In this document: positions 13,898-22,785 of the stretch, in pieces
How the letters are laid out: every line of letters begins with the position of its first letter
How positions within the stretch are numbered: position 1 is the first letter of the stretch
Notes under the pieces: model-generated
Told to the model about the DNA's origin: nothing
The model's database searches: none
The model's input: only the letters and a program-made list of their open reading frames with translations
Translations under genes and position numbers: made by a program
From: Candidatus Falkowiibacteriota bacterium
Lineage (GTDB): Bacteria; Patescibacteriota; Patescibacteriia; Patescibacteriales; UBA12465
Length of the DNA: 33,314 nt
NCBI GenBank assembly: GCA_009885285.1
Contig: VFKX01000031.1
Location: forward strand, 1-33,314
Direction: 5' to 3'

Positions 13898-14003
13898 CTT
13901 GGTTGATATTTTTGAGCGCATATGATTTCTGTGAAAAAAATCAGTCATTGATCGACTGATTTTTTTCACAGAAATCATTTAAGCGTAAAAAATATCAATC
14001 AAG
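13898..14003. repeat. Long palindrome (about 50-base arms) between comF and the propeller gene
   Basis: The inner arms 13922-13946 and 13954-13978 are perfectly complementary over 25 bases around a 7-base loop, with A7/T7 inside the stem. The complementarity continues outward imperfectly: CTTGGTTGATATTTTT (13898-13913) matches the complement of AAAAAATATCAATCAAG (13987-14003). It begins two bases after the stop codon of the minus-strand propeller gene, so it may act as a very strong terminator, or be a MITE-like foldback element. Confidence 0.8.
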
Positions 14004-14005
14004 TG

Positions 14006-15250
14006 CTATGGCAGGTCTATTTTATAAATCTGGCCAGTAGTCTTGTCGGTAAAGTATAAATTATCTTTGTCAGCCGGCACCATCACTTCGGAAATGTTAT
14101 AAGCGCCATCAGGAATAGCCACTAATTCTTTCGTGCCGGTTACGAGATTTATTTTATATAAATTATCCTTAGTCTTGTCGGCTAGTTCAGGAAACATGCC
14201 GGAGCCTTTTTCTAAAGTTTCCGGTACGGCGCAATATACTTCATTATTTGAGGCGAAAGTACATTTATCGGCCCAGGTGTTTAAACTGATGCTCTGGCGG
14301 CCTTGGCCGATGTTGTCGCTACTCGCGCCGACTATCCATAATTGTGGATTGAGGTCAGTGGCGGTGCTATAAACGCTATACAATAATTTATCGCCGGTAG
14401 TCGACCACTTTGATTCGAAACCGCGACCCTCAACGACAGTTGATTTATAATTTTCGCCGTTTAAGCCGACAAAGAAAACCTCTTGGCGATTGAAATCCAG
14501 TCCCTCCGTATAGGTGGCGACAATCTGGTTGTTTGGCGACCAATTAACCTGGACATTTTTGTCATTGGTGCCGATGTTTTCCAGGGCGGTCGCTTTCGAA
14601 CCGTCGTCATTAGCCACGACGAGCCAGCGATTTTCCGGATCCATGCCCAAGCTCTTAGAAATTATCTGGCCGCTGTCGGGCGAGAAGGAGAAATCCTGCC
14701 AATGAGCCGGCAAAGTAACCTGCGTTTTCTTTTCGAAATTGTACAGAATCTTATTGCCGTCCGGATATTGGATAATGGCTTGATTTTTGTCGGGCGCCCA
14801 GGTCACTTCATCAACATTAAAGAAAACCTTATCGCTTAAAGGAATGACATTGCCGTTATCGTCGAGACGATAGAACTTGCCGTCGTTCTTGTCATAATAT
14901 TGAATCTGACCGTTGTCGCTTAAGGTCGAGCCGAGAGTCGGAGTCTTGGTCATGGTTTGAATCTTAGTGATGCCGCCGTCGGCGATGGCACTGACACCGG
15001 TTGTCGGCGGAGCTTCGGTCGGAATAGTGATGCCTCCAGGCAGGACACCACCGCCGATTATCTCGCCGGTCGTCGATCCGAGTCCGGCACTAGGCAGCCC
15101 CGAGATTGTTCCGGGGGTGGAAGTGGCAACGGGCGTCACGACAGCCGTCGTTTGGAAGAAAAACATCCAGAGTAGATAGCCGATTCCGAAAACGAAGATA
15201 AGAAAACCGAAGATAAAAAAAACTTTTTTGAAGCGGCTGAAAAAATTCAT
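14006..15250 (-). CDS. Membrane-anchored beta-propeller-like (WD40/TolB-type) protein
   Basis: This 414-residue protein starts with a cytoplasmic basic stretch and one membrane segment (about 9-31). A low-complexity Thr/Gly/Pro linker follows (about 35-90), then a domain with repeated short beta-strand units: VTWAPDKNQAIIQYPDG, FSFSPDSGQIISKS, VNWSPNNQIVATYTEG and SKWSTTGDKLLYSVYS. Such units build propellers of the TolB/WD40 type, which bind proteins or polymers. The domain would lie outside the membrane. The gene is transcribed away from pilM, which starts 113 bases beyond its start. The shared upstream region might tie it to pilus biogenesis, although no partner is proven. Confidence 0.75.
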   Translation of the reverse strand: MNFFSRFKKVFFIFGFLIFVFGIGYLLWMFFFQTTAVVTPVATSTPGTISGLPSAGLGSTTGEIIGGGVLPGGITIPTEAPPTTGVSAIADGGITKIQTMTKTPTLGSTLSDNGQIQYYDKNDGKFYRLDDNGNVIPLSDKVFFNVDEVTWAPDKNQAIIQYPDGNKILYNFEKKTQVTLPAHWQDFSFSPDSGQIISKSLGMDPENRWLVVANDDGSKATALENIGTNDKNVQVNWSPNNQIVATYTEGLDFNRQEVFFVGLNGENYKSTVVEGRGFESKWSTTGDKLLYSVYSTATDLNPQLWIVGASSDNIGQGRQSISLNTWADKCTFASNNEVYCAVPETLEKGSGMFPELADKTKDNLYKINLVTGTKELVAIPDGAYNISEVMVPADKDNLYFTDKTTGQIYKIDLP

Positions 15251-15258
15251 ATGTTCGC

Positions 15259-15287
15259 TTGTTTAATGTTTCTAAATAATATATAAT
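15259..15287 (+). promoter_or_regulatory. Possible promoter of the pilus operon
   Basis: TTGTTT (15259-15264), 17 bases and TATAAT (15282-15287) point toward pilM. The -35 box is weak. This element lies close to the oppositely oriented promoter at 15305-15333, so the two transcripts would overlap at their 5' ends. Confidence 0.4.
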
Positions 15288-15304
15288 TGTTGTATACTTA
15301 TATT

Positions 15305-15333
15305 ATTATATACCAGTGGGTGGGATAATTCAA
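15305..15333 (-). promoter_or_regulatory. Promoter of the beta-propeller-like gene
   Basis: On the minus strand TTGAAT (15333-15328), a 17-base spacer and TATAAT (15310-15305) predict a start near 15298, about 48 bases before the start codon. Confidence 0.65.
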
Positions 15334-15362
15334 TTTAAAATGGGTCAGGCCCAATAAAGTTT

Positions 15363-16415
15363 ATGAGTTTTTTTTCTTTTGGCGGCGATAACCTTTTCCT
15401 CGGCATTGATATTGGTGATTCGTCTTTGAAAATGGTGGAACTAAAGAAAAAGAATCGTCAGATTTATCTGTCCAATTACGCTTTTAGCGAGAATGTTTCC
15501 GAAGTTAATTTCATGAAGATAGACGATACGTCTTATCTGGCTAAAGCGATTAATAAAGTGCGGATGGAATCGGGAATTAGCGCCAAGAAAGTGACGGCCT
15601 CGTTGCCGACTTTTGCAGTTTTCTCCTCAATTATCAATGTTAATAATGTTGATAAGAAAAATATGGTGGAAACGGTTAACGAAGAAGCGAAAAAAGTTAT
15701 TCCTTTGCCGCTCGATGACATGACTTTGGATTGGAAAACTATCCCTGACGCTGACGGCAAAGTTCAGACTAAGGGTAATCTGCAAGTATTTTTAACCGGT
15801 AGTCCAAAGAAATTGGTCCGCAAATATATCGATATCTTTAAGGCAGCGAAGTTAGAATTAGCAAGTCTGGAGACAGAAACATTTTCGCTGGTCCGGTCGC
15901 TGGTGGGTGATGACAAGTCGACGGTAATGATTGTGGAAATCGGCGCCAATAGCACGGACTTATTTATCGTTAAGGAAAGCATCCCGGTTTTAAACAGAAG
16001 TTTGGCAGTCTGTGCTTCGACGGTCACCCGCGTTTTAGCCGAAAAGTTAGGCTTATCATTTTCTCAAGCTGAACAATTCAAATTTGATTTGAGTGTGACG
16101 CTTAATGCCGATTCTCATGAAGAGTTGCCGCAATTATTGATTAAGTCGCTTGAGCCAATCGTGACGGAAATGGAATATATGTTGGATTTCTTTCAGTCTC
16201 AGAACAAAGGGGCTGTGGAAAAAATTATTTTGTCAGGCGGCGGAGCTTTGCTCCTCAACTTGGCTGATTATTTATCAAAGCGCTTGAATTTAAAAGTTAT
16301 TATTGGTGATCCTTGGAGCCGGGTCCGTTACCCGGAAGAACTGAAGCCGGTTTTGGCGGAGGTCGGGCCGCGCTTGGCGGTCGCCATTGGTTTAGCCATG
16401 CGGGAAATTGAATAA
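15363..16415 (+). CDS. pilM: Type IV pilus inner-membrane platform protein PilM (actin-like)
   Basis: This 350-residue protein has the actin/FtsA-like ATPase fold of PilM: LFLGIDIGDSSLKMVEL at about 11-27 (phosphate loop 1), VMIVEIGANSTDLFIVKE near 190-207 (phosphate loop 2) and IILSGGGALLLNLADYL near 290-306 (adenosine motif). PilM sits in the cytoplasm and binds the N-terminus of PilN to form the pilus assembly platform. It is the first gene of a tightly spaced series (pilM, pilN, pilO, small anchored protein, pilB, pilC; gaps 2-10 bases). The length matches the family (about 350). Confidence 0.92.
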   Translation: MSFFSFGGDNLFLGIDIGDSSLKMVELKKKNRQIYLSNYAFSENVSEVNFMKIDDTSYLAKAINKVRMESGISAKKVTASLPTFAVFSSIINVNNVDKKNMVETVNEEAKKVIPLPLDDMTLDWKTIPDADGKVQTKGNLQVFLTGSPKKLVRKYIDIFKAAKLELASLETETFSLVRSLVGDDKSTVMIVEIGANSTDLFIVKESIPVLNRSLAVCASTVTRVLAEKLGLSFSQAEQFKFDLSVTLNADSHEELPQLLIKSLEPIVTEMEYMLDFFQSQNKGAVEKIILSGGGALLLNLADYLSKRLNLKVIIGDPWSRVRYPEELKPVLAEVGPRLAVAIGLAMREIE

Positions 16416-16423
16416 ATAAACAA

Positions 16424-17050
16424 ATGTTTTTGCAAAAAAGCAAACAAAATAAAACTGAAGGCAAAAGAAAACATGAACTTCAGAACCCGAAAATCTTAGA
16501 AGTCAACTTGATTAAAGAGGAGACAACGATTGTTTTTGATTGGCGTAAGAATTTATTAGTCCTGGCGGCAGTACTGTCATTAGCCATGCTTTTACTGGTT
16601 GAAGTGTATTTCGGCCTTAATTGGTGGGAAAAGCAGGAGGCGATTCAGATTCAAAGTTTGAATGAAAAGGTGGTTAAGCTGGACGCCGAATCCAATAAAC
16701 TGAAAAAAGCGGCCAGCGCCGCCCTGTCTTATAAGGAGAAGTCCATGGTCTTTACCGGTCTGTTAGATAATCATGTGTATTGGAGTAATTTTTTCGCCTG
16801 GCTAGAAAAAAACACTTTAAGTTCTGTGCAGTTCGGTGGCTTTTCCGGAAAACTCGACGGCAAATATTCTTTTGCGGCGGACGCTGATTCTTATGCTGAC
16901 GTTTCTTGGCAAATTAAGACTTTATTAAATGACCCGCTGACTAAGAGCGCAAAAGTATCAAGCGTAGCGGCCGGCAAGAGTACAACTAAGAATGGCGGAG
17001 TGGCTTTCACTTTAAACCTTGAAGTTGATCCGAAAATTTTTAAGAAATAA
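16424..17050 (+). CDS. pilN: PilN-like pilus assembly protein
   Basis: This 208-residue protein has a cytoplasmic N-terminal tail containing KILEVNLIKEE, which corresponds to the NLLPW-type PilM-binding motif of PilN. A single membrane segment (about 44-64) follows, then a coiled coil (about 70-108) and a small alpha/beta domain. This layout and the position between pilM and pilO identify it. It is more diverged than pilM and pilB, so the name rests partly on gene order. The stop codon is one base before the pilO start. Confidence 0.8.
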   Translation: MFLQKSKQNKTEGKRKHELQNPKILEVNLIKEETTIVFDWRKNLLVLAAVLSLAMLLLVEVYFGLNWWEKQEAIQIQSLNEKVVKLDAESNKLKKAASAALSYKEKSMVFTGLLDNHVYWSNFFAWLEKNTLSSVQFGGFSGKLDGKYSFAADADSYADVSWQIKTLLNDPLTKSAKVSSVAAGKSTTKNGGVAFTLNLEVDPKIFKK

Positions 17051-17051
17051 A

Positions 17052-17669
17052 ATGGCTAATCAACCTATCAAAAAACAGGATTATCTCAACCTCTTCTTAA
17101 ATGATTATTTTAATATTATTTTGGCGGTGGTGCTGATTTTATTCTTAATTGCTTCCTATTTTATATTTTTGGCCCCGAAATTTCAATCGACGCAGGAAGC
17201 CATCCGCGTCAATACTGAAGAAAAGCAGATTTTATTTGAAACGACGCAGAAAAGACTGGCGAATCTGAAGGCCTTACAGGAAGTTTATAGCAAGATTAAC
17301 CCGGCTGATTTACAGAAATTCAATAGCGTTTTGCCGGATAATTACGTCCGGGAGCGTCTGTACGGCGAACTTGATGAAGTCATTAGCTCGGGCGGCTGGA
17401 TTTTGTCCAGTGTAGAAATTACTCCGTCTGAACAGCTGGTTAAGGAAGTGGCAACCGAAGAAACTGCCGGTACGCCTGCTCAAAATAAAAAAATCGGCAC
17501 CGTTCAAGTCAGGTTGAGCATATCGGCTATTGATTATGCCGGATTTAAAAAATTATTACGCGTTTTAGAAAGTAATTTACGGTTATTTGATATCACTGAT
17601 GTCCAGTTCTCGCCGAGTTCCGGAGGCGCTGGTATTACTTTAACGACCTATTATTATCAATCCCTTTAG
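17052..17669 (+). CDS. pilO: PilO-like pilus assembly protein
   Basis: From ATG 17052 the protein has 205 residues, with a single membrane segment (about 20-40), a coiled coil (about 45-75) and a ferredoxin-like domain in the C-terminal half. This is the PilO layout. PilO pairs with PilN in the inner membrane and helps align the pilus machine. The upstream in-frame ATG at 17019 would overlap pilN by 32 bases and is less likely. A short stretch (EVATEETAGTPAQNKKIG, about 137-154) looks like a flexible insertion. Confidence 0.82.
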   Translation: MANQPIKKQDYLNLFLNDYFNIILAVVLILFLIASYFIFLAPKFQSTQEAIRVNTEEKQILFETTQKRLANLKALQEVYSKINPADLQKFNSVLPDNYVRERLYGELDEVISSGGWILSSVEITPSEQLVKEVATEETAGTPAQNKKIGTVQVRLSISAIDYAGFKKLLRVLESNLRLFDITDVQFSPSSGGAGITLTTYYYQSL

Positions 17670-17673
17670 CCCT

Positions 17674-18075
17674 ATGAAAAAAGCTTCGCCGGCCATCATT
17701 TATTTCATCGTTATCATTGTTGTCTTGACGGGACTCGGCTTGTTTCTATTCAGGGAAGCGCTTTTAACTGCGGCGCGGCAAAAAACAGGTGTGAATTCAG
17801 CGGCTAAAGTATCCGACATTAGCGCGATTGTCGTCACAGTGGCCTCTTCGTCTGCGCTCGACACTAGTATTTTGAAATTACCGCGCTTTACGGCCTTGGT
17901 TAACCACGTGACTAATTACGACTATGATAATGTTTGCTGGCGTCCGGATGCTGTGGCGACAAAAGTAATTTCTATTTCGGAAGTCGGTCAGGATAATGAA
18001 GCTAGTAGCACGGCCGCTCGGGTTAATGCCTGCGCTGTGGGCAATAATTCACCTTTTAGTACGGTGAAAAAATAG
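17674..18075 (+). CDS. Small anchored protein in the pilus operon, unknown
   Basis: This 133-residue protein has one N-terminal membrane segment (about 7-25) and a Ser/Ala/Val-rich extracellular part with two cysteines (NVCWRPD, VNACAVGN) that could form a disulfide. It sits where pilP is found in proteobacterial operons, 4 bases after pilO and 7 before pilB, but shows no PilP or lipoprotein features. It is probably part of the pilus platform because of its position. The function is unknown. Confidence 0.65.
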   Translation: MKKASPAIIYFIVIIVVLTGLGLFLFREALLTAARQKTGVNSAAKVSDISAIVVTVASSSALDTSILKLPRFTALVNHVTNYDYDNVCWRPDAVATKVISISEVGQDNEASSTAARVNACAVGNNSPFSTVKK

Positions 18076-18082
18076 ATTATAT

Positions 18083-19840
18083 ATGGATAAGAATGAACAA
18101 TTGATCAGCATCTTGCTATCAAAAAAAATAATCACAGCCGCTAAAGCTGAGGAAATCAATAAGGCTCCTTTGACTAATAAAGGAGACTTAGATGCTTTTT
18201 TAATCAGCCAGAAAATTGTGACCGGCGAGCAATTAGCGGAAATTCGGGCCACTATTTACGGCATGGCTTATTATAACCTGACCAACGAAGAAGTGCCCGA
18301 GCAGGTTGTCCGCTTCCTGCCTGAAGAAATCGCTAAGACCTATAATGTCATCTGTTTTGGCCGAGAAAATAATGTTTTGAAAATCGGTTTGACCGAGCCG
18401 AATATGAAGGGCATGGAGGCTGTTAATTTTTTAGCGACTGATGAAAAGCTGCAAGTGCAATATTTCTTAATATCCGTGGCTAGCTGGCAGAAAATTTTCA
18501 AGCAATATCAGAAAATTGAGCAAGAAATTTCTAGCGCTTTAGAGATTAAGGCTAAGGAGGAAGGGGAGGAATTAGTCACGGTTAATACAGAGAAAGAAGA
18601 GTTGAGCACTGAAGACATCAATAGCGCTCCGATTTCCCGCATTGTGTCCGTTATTATCCGTCACGCCGTCGAGGCGCGCGCTTCAGATATCCACATCGAA
18701 CCATTCGCCAAAGAAAGCCGCGTCCGGTACCGTATCGACGGCATTCTCCATACTTCGTTAACCTTGCCGAAGAGCATTCATAATGCCATCATTGCCCGTA
18801 TCAAAGTGCTCGGCAAATTAAAATTAGATGAAACTCGTATCCCGCAAGACGGCCGCATTCGTTTAATTGTCAGCAAGAGGGAAATCGATTTCCGCGTTTC
18901 AACTTTGCCTTTAGCCAGTAGTGAGAAGGTCGTGATGAGAATTCTCGATGTCTCTAAGGGCGCTCCGGGCCTGGAGGAACTGGGCTTTAATAAGCTAGCG
19001 CTTTCTCGCATTAATGATGGTATTAAGAAAACTAGTGGTATCTTCCTGGTTACCGGTCCGACCGGTAGCGGTAAAACTACAACCTTATATGCCATGTTGA
19101 ATATTCTTAATCAGGAAGGCGTTAATATTTCCACACTCGAAGACCCTATCGAATATGAGATGAAGGGAGTCAATCAATCGCAGGTCCGACCTAAGATTGG
19201 TTTTTCTTTCGCCAATGGCTTACGCTCGCTCTTGCGCCAAGATCCTAATATTATCATGGTCGGAGAAATTCGCGACGAAGAAACGGCCGATTTATCCATC
19301 AACGCTTCGCTGACCGGCCACTTAGTTTTATCAACTTTGCATACTAATGACGCGCTTGGCGCGGTTTTCCGCCTGCTGGATATGAAAGTAGAGCGCTTCT
19401 TATTATCTTCAACGTTAAAAACGATTGTCGCTCAGCGTTTAGCTCGGCGTTTATGCGAGAATTGCAAACAGGAAACGACTTTGGCGCCGGATGTGATTGA
19501 GAGCTTAGTCGCTGATTTAAAGGATGCGCCATTCAATATCGTTCAAGCGGAACTACCGAAACTTACAGACGTGAATAAGTTGTTGGATAGCCATAAAATA
19601 TTTAAAGCAGTCGGTTGTCCGCGCTGCGAAATGACTGGCTATTCCAGCCGCGTCGCAATTTCTGAAGTGATTGAAATAAACGAAAAACTGCGCCAGATAA
19701 TCGATGAGGGTAAGGTTAGCTTGGATATTAACACAGTTAAACAGACGGAAGATTTCTTATCGATTAAGCAAGACGGTATCATTAAGATTCTGCAAGGAAA
19801 GACGACTATCGAAGAAGTTTTAAGGGTTATCGAGAGTTAA
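18083..19840 (+). CDS. pilB: Type IV pilus assembly ATPase PilB
   Basis: This 585-residue GspE/PilB-type ATPase powers pilus extension. An N-terminal MshEN-like domain (about 1-150) precedes a long charged linker. The ATPase core has the Asp box region (RASDIHIEPF), Walker A GPTGSGKTT at 325-333, IIMVGEIRDEETA (Walker B) near 387-399 and the His box HLVLSTLHTND. A tetracysteine zinc motif follows (CENC 458-461, CPRC 512-515). The length is typical for PilB. The C-terminal 45 residues after the zinc site are a little longer than in many homologs. No pilT retraction ATPase is in the window. Confidence 0.95.
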   Translation: MDKNEQLISILLSKKIITAAKAEEINKAPLTNKGDLDAFLISQKIVTGEQLAEIRATIYGMAYYNLTNEEVPEQVVRFLPEEIAKTYNVICFGRENNVLKIGLTEPNMKGMEAVNFLATDEKLQVQYFLISVASWQKIFKQYQKIEQEISSALEIKAKEEGEELVTVNTEKEELSTEDINSAPISRIVSVIIRHAVEARASDIHIEPFAKESRVRYRIDGILHTSLTLPKSIHNAIIARIKVLGKLKLDETRIPQDGRIRLIVSKREIDFRVSTLPLASSEKVVMRILDVSKGAPGLEELGFNKLALSRINDGIKKTSGIFLVTGPTGSGKTTTLYAMLNILNQEGVNISTLEDPIEYEMKGVNQSQVRPKIGFSFANGLRSLLRQDPNIIMVGEIRDEETADLSINASLTGHLVLSTLHTNDALGAVFRLLDMKVERFLLSSTLKTIVAQRLARRLCENCKQETTLAPDVIESLVADLKDAPFNIVQAELPKLTDVNKLLDSHKIFKAVGCPRCEMTGYSSRVAISEVIEINEKLRQIIDEGKVSLDINTVKQTEDFLSIKQDGIIKILQGKTTIEEVLRVIES

Positions 19841-19850
19841 TCTTTTCATT

Positions 19851-21056
19851 ATGCCGATTTATAAATTTCAAGCTCAAGACCAAAACGGGAGGATTAAGCG
19901 CGGTGAAGTCGTCGGCTTATCGGAAAGCGACGCGACAACCAAGATTGCCAAGAAAGATTTAAATATCATTGCCCTGGTTGATGTCACCGACACTTTCATG
20001 AGTAAGCTTTCTCGGTTAATCGCCCCGATTAAGACGAAGGATCTGGTAGTTTTTTCGCGCCAATTTTCTGTAATGATTTCCGCCAATGTGCCTGTCGTCG
20101 AATCTTTAATTATTTTGATTGACCAGACAAATAATATCTCGCTTAAGACCATGATTTCTGATATCGCTTTCGAGGTTGAGAGTGGCGCTTTCTTGTCTGA
20201 CGCATTTGCGAAGCGGCCGAAGATATTTTCTGATTTTTTTATTAATATCGTCAGGAGCGGTGAAACTTCCGGTAAGCTTGATGAAGTTTTGAGTTATTTG
20301 GCTGACGAAATGGAAAAAAGTTATGACATGGCTGCCAAGATTAAAGGCGCCATGATTTACCCGGTCTTTATCATTTCCGCTTTATTCGGCGTTGGTATCG
20401 TCTTAATGGTTTACGTCATTCCGAATCTGACCGCAATTTTGACAGAAACCGGAGCTGAATTGCCAATCTCTACCCGTATTGTCATTGGCGCGTCAGATTT
20501 TCTGCGCAATTATGCCGTAATGATTATCTTGAGCGTTATTGGTATCGGCGTGGCCATTAAGTTTTATATTAAAACCTATAGCGGCCACCGCAATCTGGAT
20601 TTAATGAAGCTGCGTCTGCCTATTTTCGGTAAGCTTTTTAAATATATTTATCTGATGCGTTTCTCTCGGTCATTATCCACTTTGCTAAAGGGTGGCGTGA
20701 CGATTACTCGGAGTTTGGAAATTGTGGCGGAAGTAGTTGGCAATCTAGTTTACAAGGAATTGATTTTAGAAACCCTGGAATCAATCAATGATGGCAACCC
20801 ATTTTCCACAGTTTTTGAAGCTTCAAATTATGTACCGAAGATGGTACCGCAGATGATTTCTGTTGGTGAAAAAACCGGCAAGATCGATTCGGTTTTAGAT
20901 CGCGTCACGGATTTTTATACCCGGGAAAGCAGCAACATGTTAGATAACTTAAGTAAGCTGATGGAGCCGTTAATCATGGTCTTAATGGGTGTCGGCGTCG
21001 GTGTGATGGTGGCGGCAGTGCTCTTGCCGATGTACAACTTAGCGAGCCAATTCTAA
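19851..21056 (+). CDS. pilC: Type IV pilus inner-membrane platform protein PilC
   Basis: This 401-residue protein has the two repeated T2SF domains of the PilC/GspF family. The first is at about 65-190 (FSRQFSVMISANVPVVESL, AFAKRPKIFSDFFINIVRSGETSGKLDEVL), with a matching second copy at about 265-390 (FSRSLSTLLKGGVTITRSLEIV, VPKMVPQMISVGEKTGKIDSVL). Hydrophobic segments lie near 168-192, 220-240 and 375-395. PilC sits in the inner membrane and couples PilB to pilin assembly. It is the last gene of the tight pilM-pilC series. Confidence 0.95.
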   Translation: MPIYKFQAQDQNGRIKRGEVVGLSESDATTKIAKKDLNIIALVDVTDTFMSKLSRLIAPIKTKDLVVFSRQFSVMISANVPVVESLIILIDQTNNISLKTMISDIAFEVESGAFLSDAFAKRPKIFSDFFINIVRSGETSGKLDEVLSYLADEMEKSYDMAAKIKGAMIYPVFIISALFGVGIVLMVYVIPNLTAILTETGAELPISTRIVIGASDFLRNYAVMIILSVIGIGVAIKFYIKTYSGHRNLDLMKLRLPIFGKLFKYIYLMRFSRSLSTLLKGGVTITRSLEIVAEVVGNLVYKELILETLESINDGNPFSTVFEASNYVPKMVPQMISVGEKTGKIDSVLDRVTDFYTRESSNMLDNLSKLMEPLIMVLMGVGVGVMVAAVLLPMYNLASQF

Positions 21057-21071
21057 AGGGCTGTTAAACTC

Positions 21072-21100
21072 TTGCGCCTAAAATTTAAAAATGTTATACT
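21072..21100 (+). promoter_or_regulatory. Promoter of the major pilin gene
   Basis: TTGCGC (21072-21077), a 17-base spacer and TATACT (21095-21100) predict a start near 21107. The resulting leader of about 125 bases is unusually long for this window and contains A-runs and a near-palindrome (TTCTCACGAGTGAA, about 21187-21200). Confidence 0.6.
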
Positions 21101-21232
21101 GATGATAATCGTAGCGAAGAGTAAAAAAAAATAAAAAAAATTGCGTAAATAATTAAAAATTAATTCATCTTTAGCAGCCGGTCTATTCTCACGAGTGAAT
21201 CGCCATTGCTAATTATGATAGGATCCGATTTT

Positions 21233-21670
21233 ATGAAAAAAAATAAACCAGGGTTTACCTTAATCGAACTGTTGGTAGTTATCGCCATCATCGGCTTGCT
21301 ATCAACTCTATCCATTCTTGCCTTGAATACGGCGAGAGCTAGAGCGCGCGATGCGAAACGTATTTCCGATGTTAAACAGATTCAGACAGCCTTGGAAATG
21401 TATTATAATGACACTGGCGATTATCCGACTACGGCCAGCGGCGGCGCTGCTATTGCCAGTGCAAACGGCACTTTCTTGCGGCAGATTCCTGTTCCTCCGC
21501 TTCCGACTGACGGTACTGCTTGCGGCACCGGTGTTACAAAGTACACTTATACAAAGACCGGAAGCACTGGTAGTGACTCTGCCTATACTTTGGAATACTG
21601 TTTAGGTGCTACTGTCAGTAACATCACTGGTAATGTTTTGCATACTTCCACTCCAGCCGGCATTAATTAG
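21233..21670 (+). CDS. Type IV major pilin (prepilin)
   Basis: From ATG 21233 the protein has 145 residues with a short leader KKNKPG, then the prepilin processing site G|FTLIELLVVIAIIG with the conserved Glu at +5. The hydrophobic helix forms the pilus core. The head has the YYNDTGDYPTT motif common to Gram-positive-type and CPR pilins and two cysteines (TACGTG, EYCLGA) that could form the D-region disulfide. It has its own promoter and terminator, in line with high expression. A peptidase (PilD) is needed for processing but is not in the window. An in-frame ATG at 21206 would add a nine-residue extension and is less likely. Confidence 0.93.
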   Translation: MKKNKPGFTLIELLVVIAIIGLLSTLSILALNTARARARDAKRISDVKQIQTALEMYYNDTGDYPTTASGGAAIASANGTFLRQIPVPPLPTDGTACGTGVTKYTYTKTGSTGSDSAYTLEYCLGATVSNITGNVLHTSTPAGIN

Positions 21671-21692
21671 AAACATAATTGGTCTCAAATAG

Positions 21693-21730
21693 AAAGAGCT
21701 CGTCCGCCAGCTGGCGGAGGGGCTCTTTTC
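21693..21730 (+). terminator. Intrinsic terminator of the pilin gene
   Basis: AAAGAGC (21693-21699) pairs with GCTCTTT (21722-21728), and inside it TCCGCC pairs with GGCGGA around AGCT. The stem is followed by a T-rich end. Confidence 0.85.
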
Positions 21731-21752
21731 TTGTTAAATAATATGAGATATA

Positions 21753-21761
21753 TGCTATAAT
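21753..21761 (+). promoter_or_regulatory. Extended -10 promoter of the femX-like gene (leaderless)
   Basis: TGCTATAAT (21753-21761) is an extended -10 box with no good -35. Only six bases separate it from ATG 21768, so the transcript should begin at or within a base or two of the start codon. Confidence 0.6.
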
Positions 21762-21767
21762 TATTAA

Positions 21768-22784
21768 ATGGAGATATTTTATTTTAGTATTCAAAAAGAA
21801 TTAGACGATTTTATTAGAGACGCAGCCGATCAACGCGGAGCGGAGTTTTTGCAGTCTTGGCGCTGGGGAGAGCTTCTGAAGGCGGAGAAGGCCTCAGTTT
21901 TGCGGCTTGGAGTCCGGCGCACGGTCGGCCAGAAGCTAAGGTCGGGCGCTAGTCATGAAATCTTAGCAGCTGCGACTATGGTTAAATATTCCTTGGGCGC
22001 AGGTTTAACATATTGGTATGCGCCGCGCGGTGTTATATACAACAAACAATTATCGGACAATGACCGAATTACTACGGAAAATTATTTATATTTAGAAACA
22101 AAAAAGATTGATCCGGCGGCAGTTTTTATGAGAATTGAGCCGGCAACGGCAATTGCCGAAAATATTTTTGGCTGTAAAAAAACTATTGATTTGCAGCCCA
22201 AGCAGACTTTGATTCTCGATATAAATAAAAGCGAGGCGGAATTGCTTCAGGAAATGCATCATAAGACCCGCTATAATGTAAATTTAGCGGTTAAAAAAGT
22301 GGTAATCATTAAAGAAGGGGACTTGTCTGATTTTCCGGAGTTCTGGCGCTTGATGAGTCTGACCGGCACCCGCGATGATTTTCGTTTGCACAGCGAAGAG
22401 CATTATCGTCATCTCTTAAGTATCGGGTCCGATGTAATCAAGTTTTATTTCGCTGTTTATGAGGGGCGAAATATCGCTGCCGGCATATTTTATTTCTGGG
22501 GCGATAAGGCGACATATTTGCACGGGGCGAGCGATAATGAATTCCGCAATGTGATGGCCCCGTATTTATTACAATGGACAGTAATTAAACAAGCAAAAAA
22601 AGAAGGTTTTCGTTATTACGATTTTTATGGCATCAATGAAGATAAATGGCCTGGTGTGACGCGCTTTAAGCAGGGCTTCGGCGGGCGAGTAGAGAATTAT
22701 CTTGGCACGCATGATATTGTTTTCCGTCCCGGCCTATACTGCGGATATGGGTTGATAAGAAAATTAAAGAGGCTAGTAAAATAA
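21768..22784 (+). CDS. FemAB/FemX-like peptidoglycan bridge aminoacyltransferase
   Basis: This 338-residue protein has the two GNAT-like subdomains of the Fem family. Signature stretches include MHHKTRYNVNLAVKKVV near 162-178, FYFAVYEGRNIAAGIFYFWGDKATYLHGAS near 226-255 and the C-terminal YYDFYGINEDKWPGVTRFKQGFGG. Fem enzymes add amino acids from aminoacyl-tRNA to the lipid II stem peptide, building interpeptide bridges on the cytoplasmic side. The amino acid used cannot be told. An RR-rich stretch (VRRTVGQKLRSGASHE, about 48-63) may be a lineage insertion. A short inverted-repeat terminator follows directly. Confidence 0.88.
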   Translation: MEIFYFSIQKELDDFIRDAADQRGAEFLQSWRWGELLKAEKASVLRLGVRRTVGQKLRSGASHEILAAATMVKYSLGAGLTYWYAPRGVIYNKQLSDNDRITTENYLYLETKKIDPAAVFMRIEPATAIAENIFGCKKTIDLQPKQTLILDINKSEAELLQEMHHKTRYNVNLAVKKVVIIKEGDLSDFPEFWRLMSLTGTRDDFRLHSEEHYRHLLSIGSDVIKFYFAVYEGRNIAAGIFYFWGDKATYLHGASDNEFRNVMAPYLLQWTVIKQAKKEGFRYYDFYGINEDKWPGVTRFKQGFGGRVENYLGTHDIVFRPGLYCGYGLIRKLKRLVK

Positions 22785-22785
22785 A

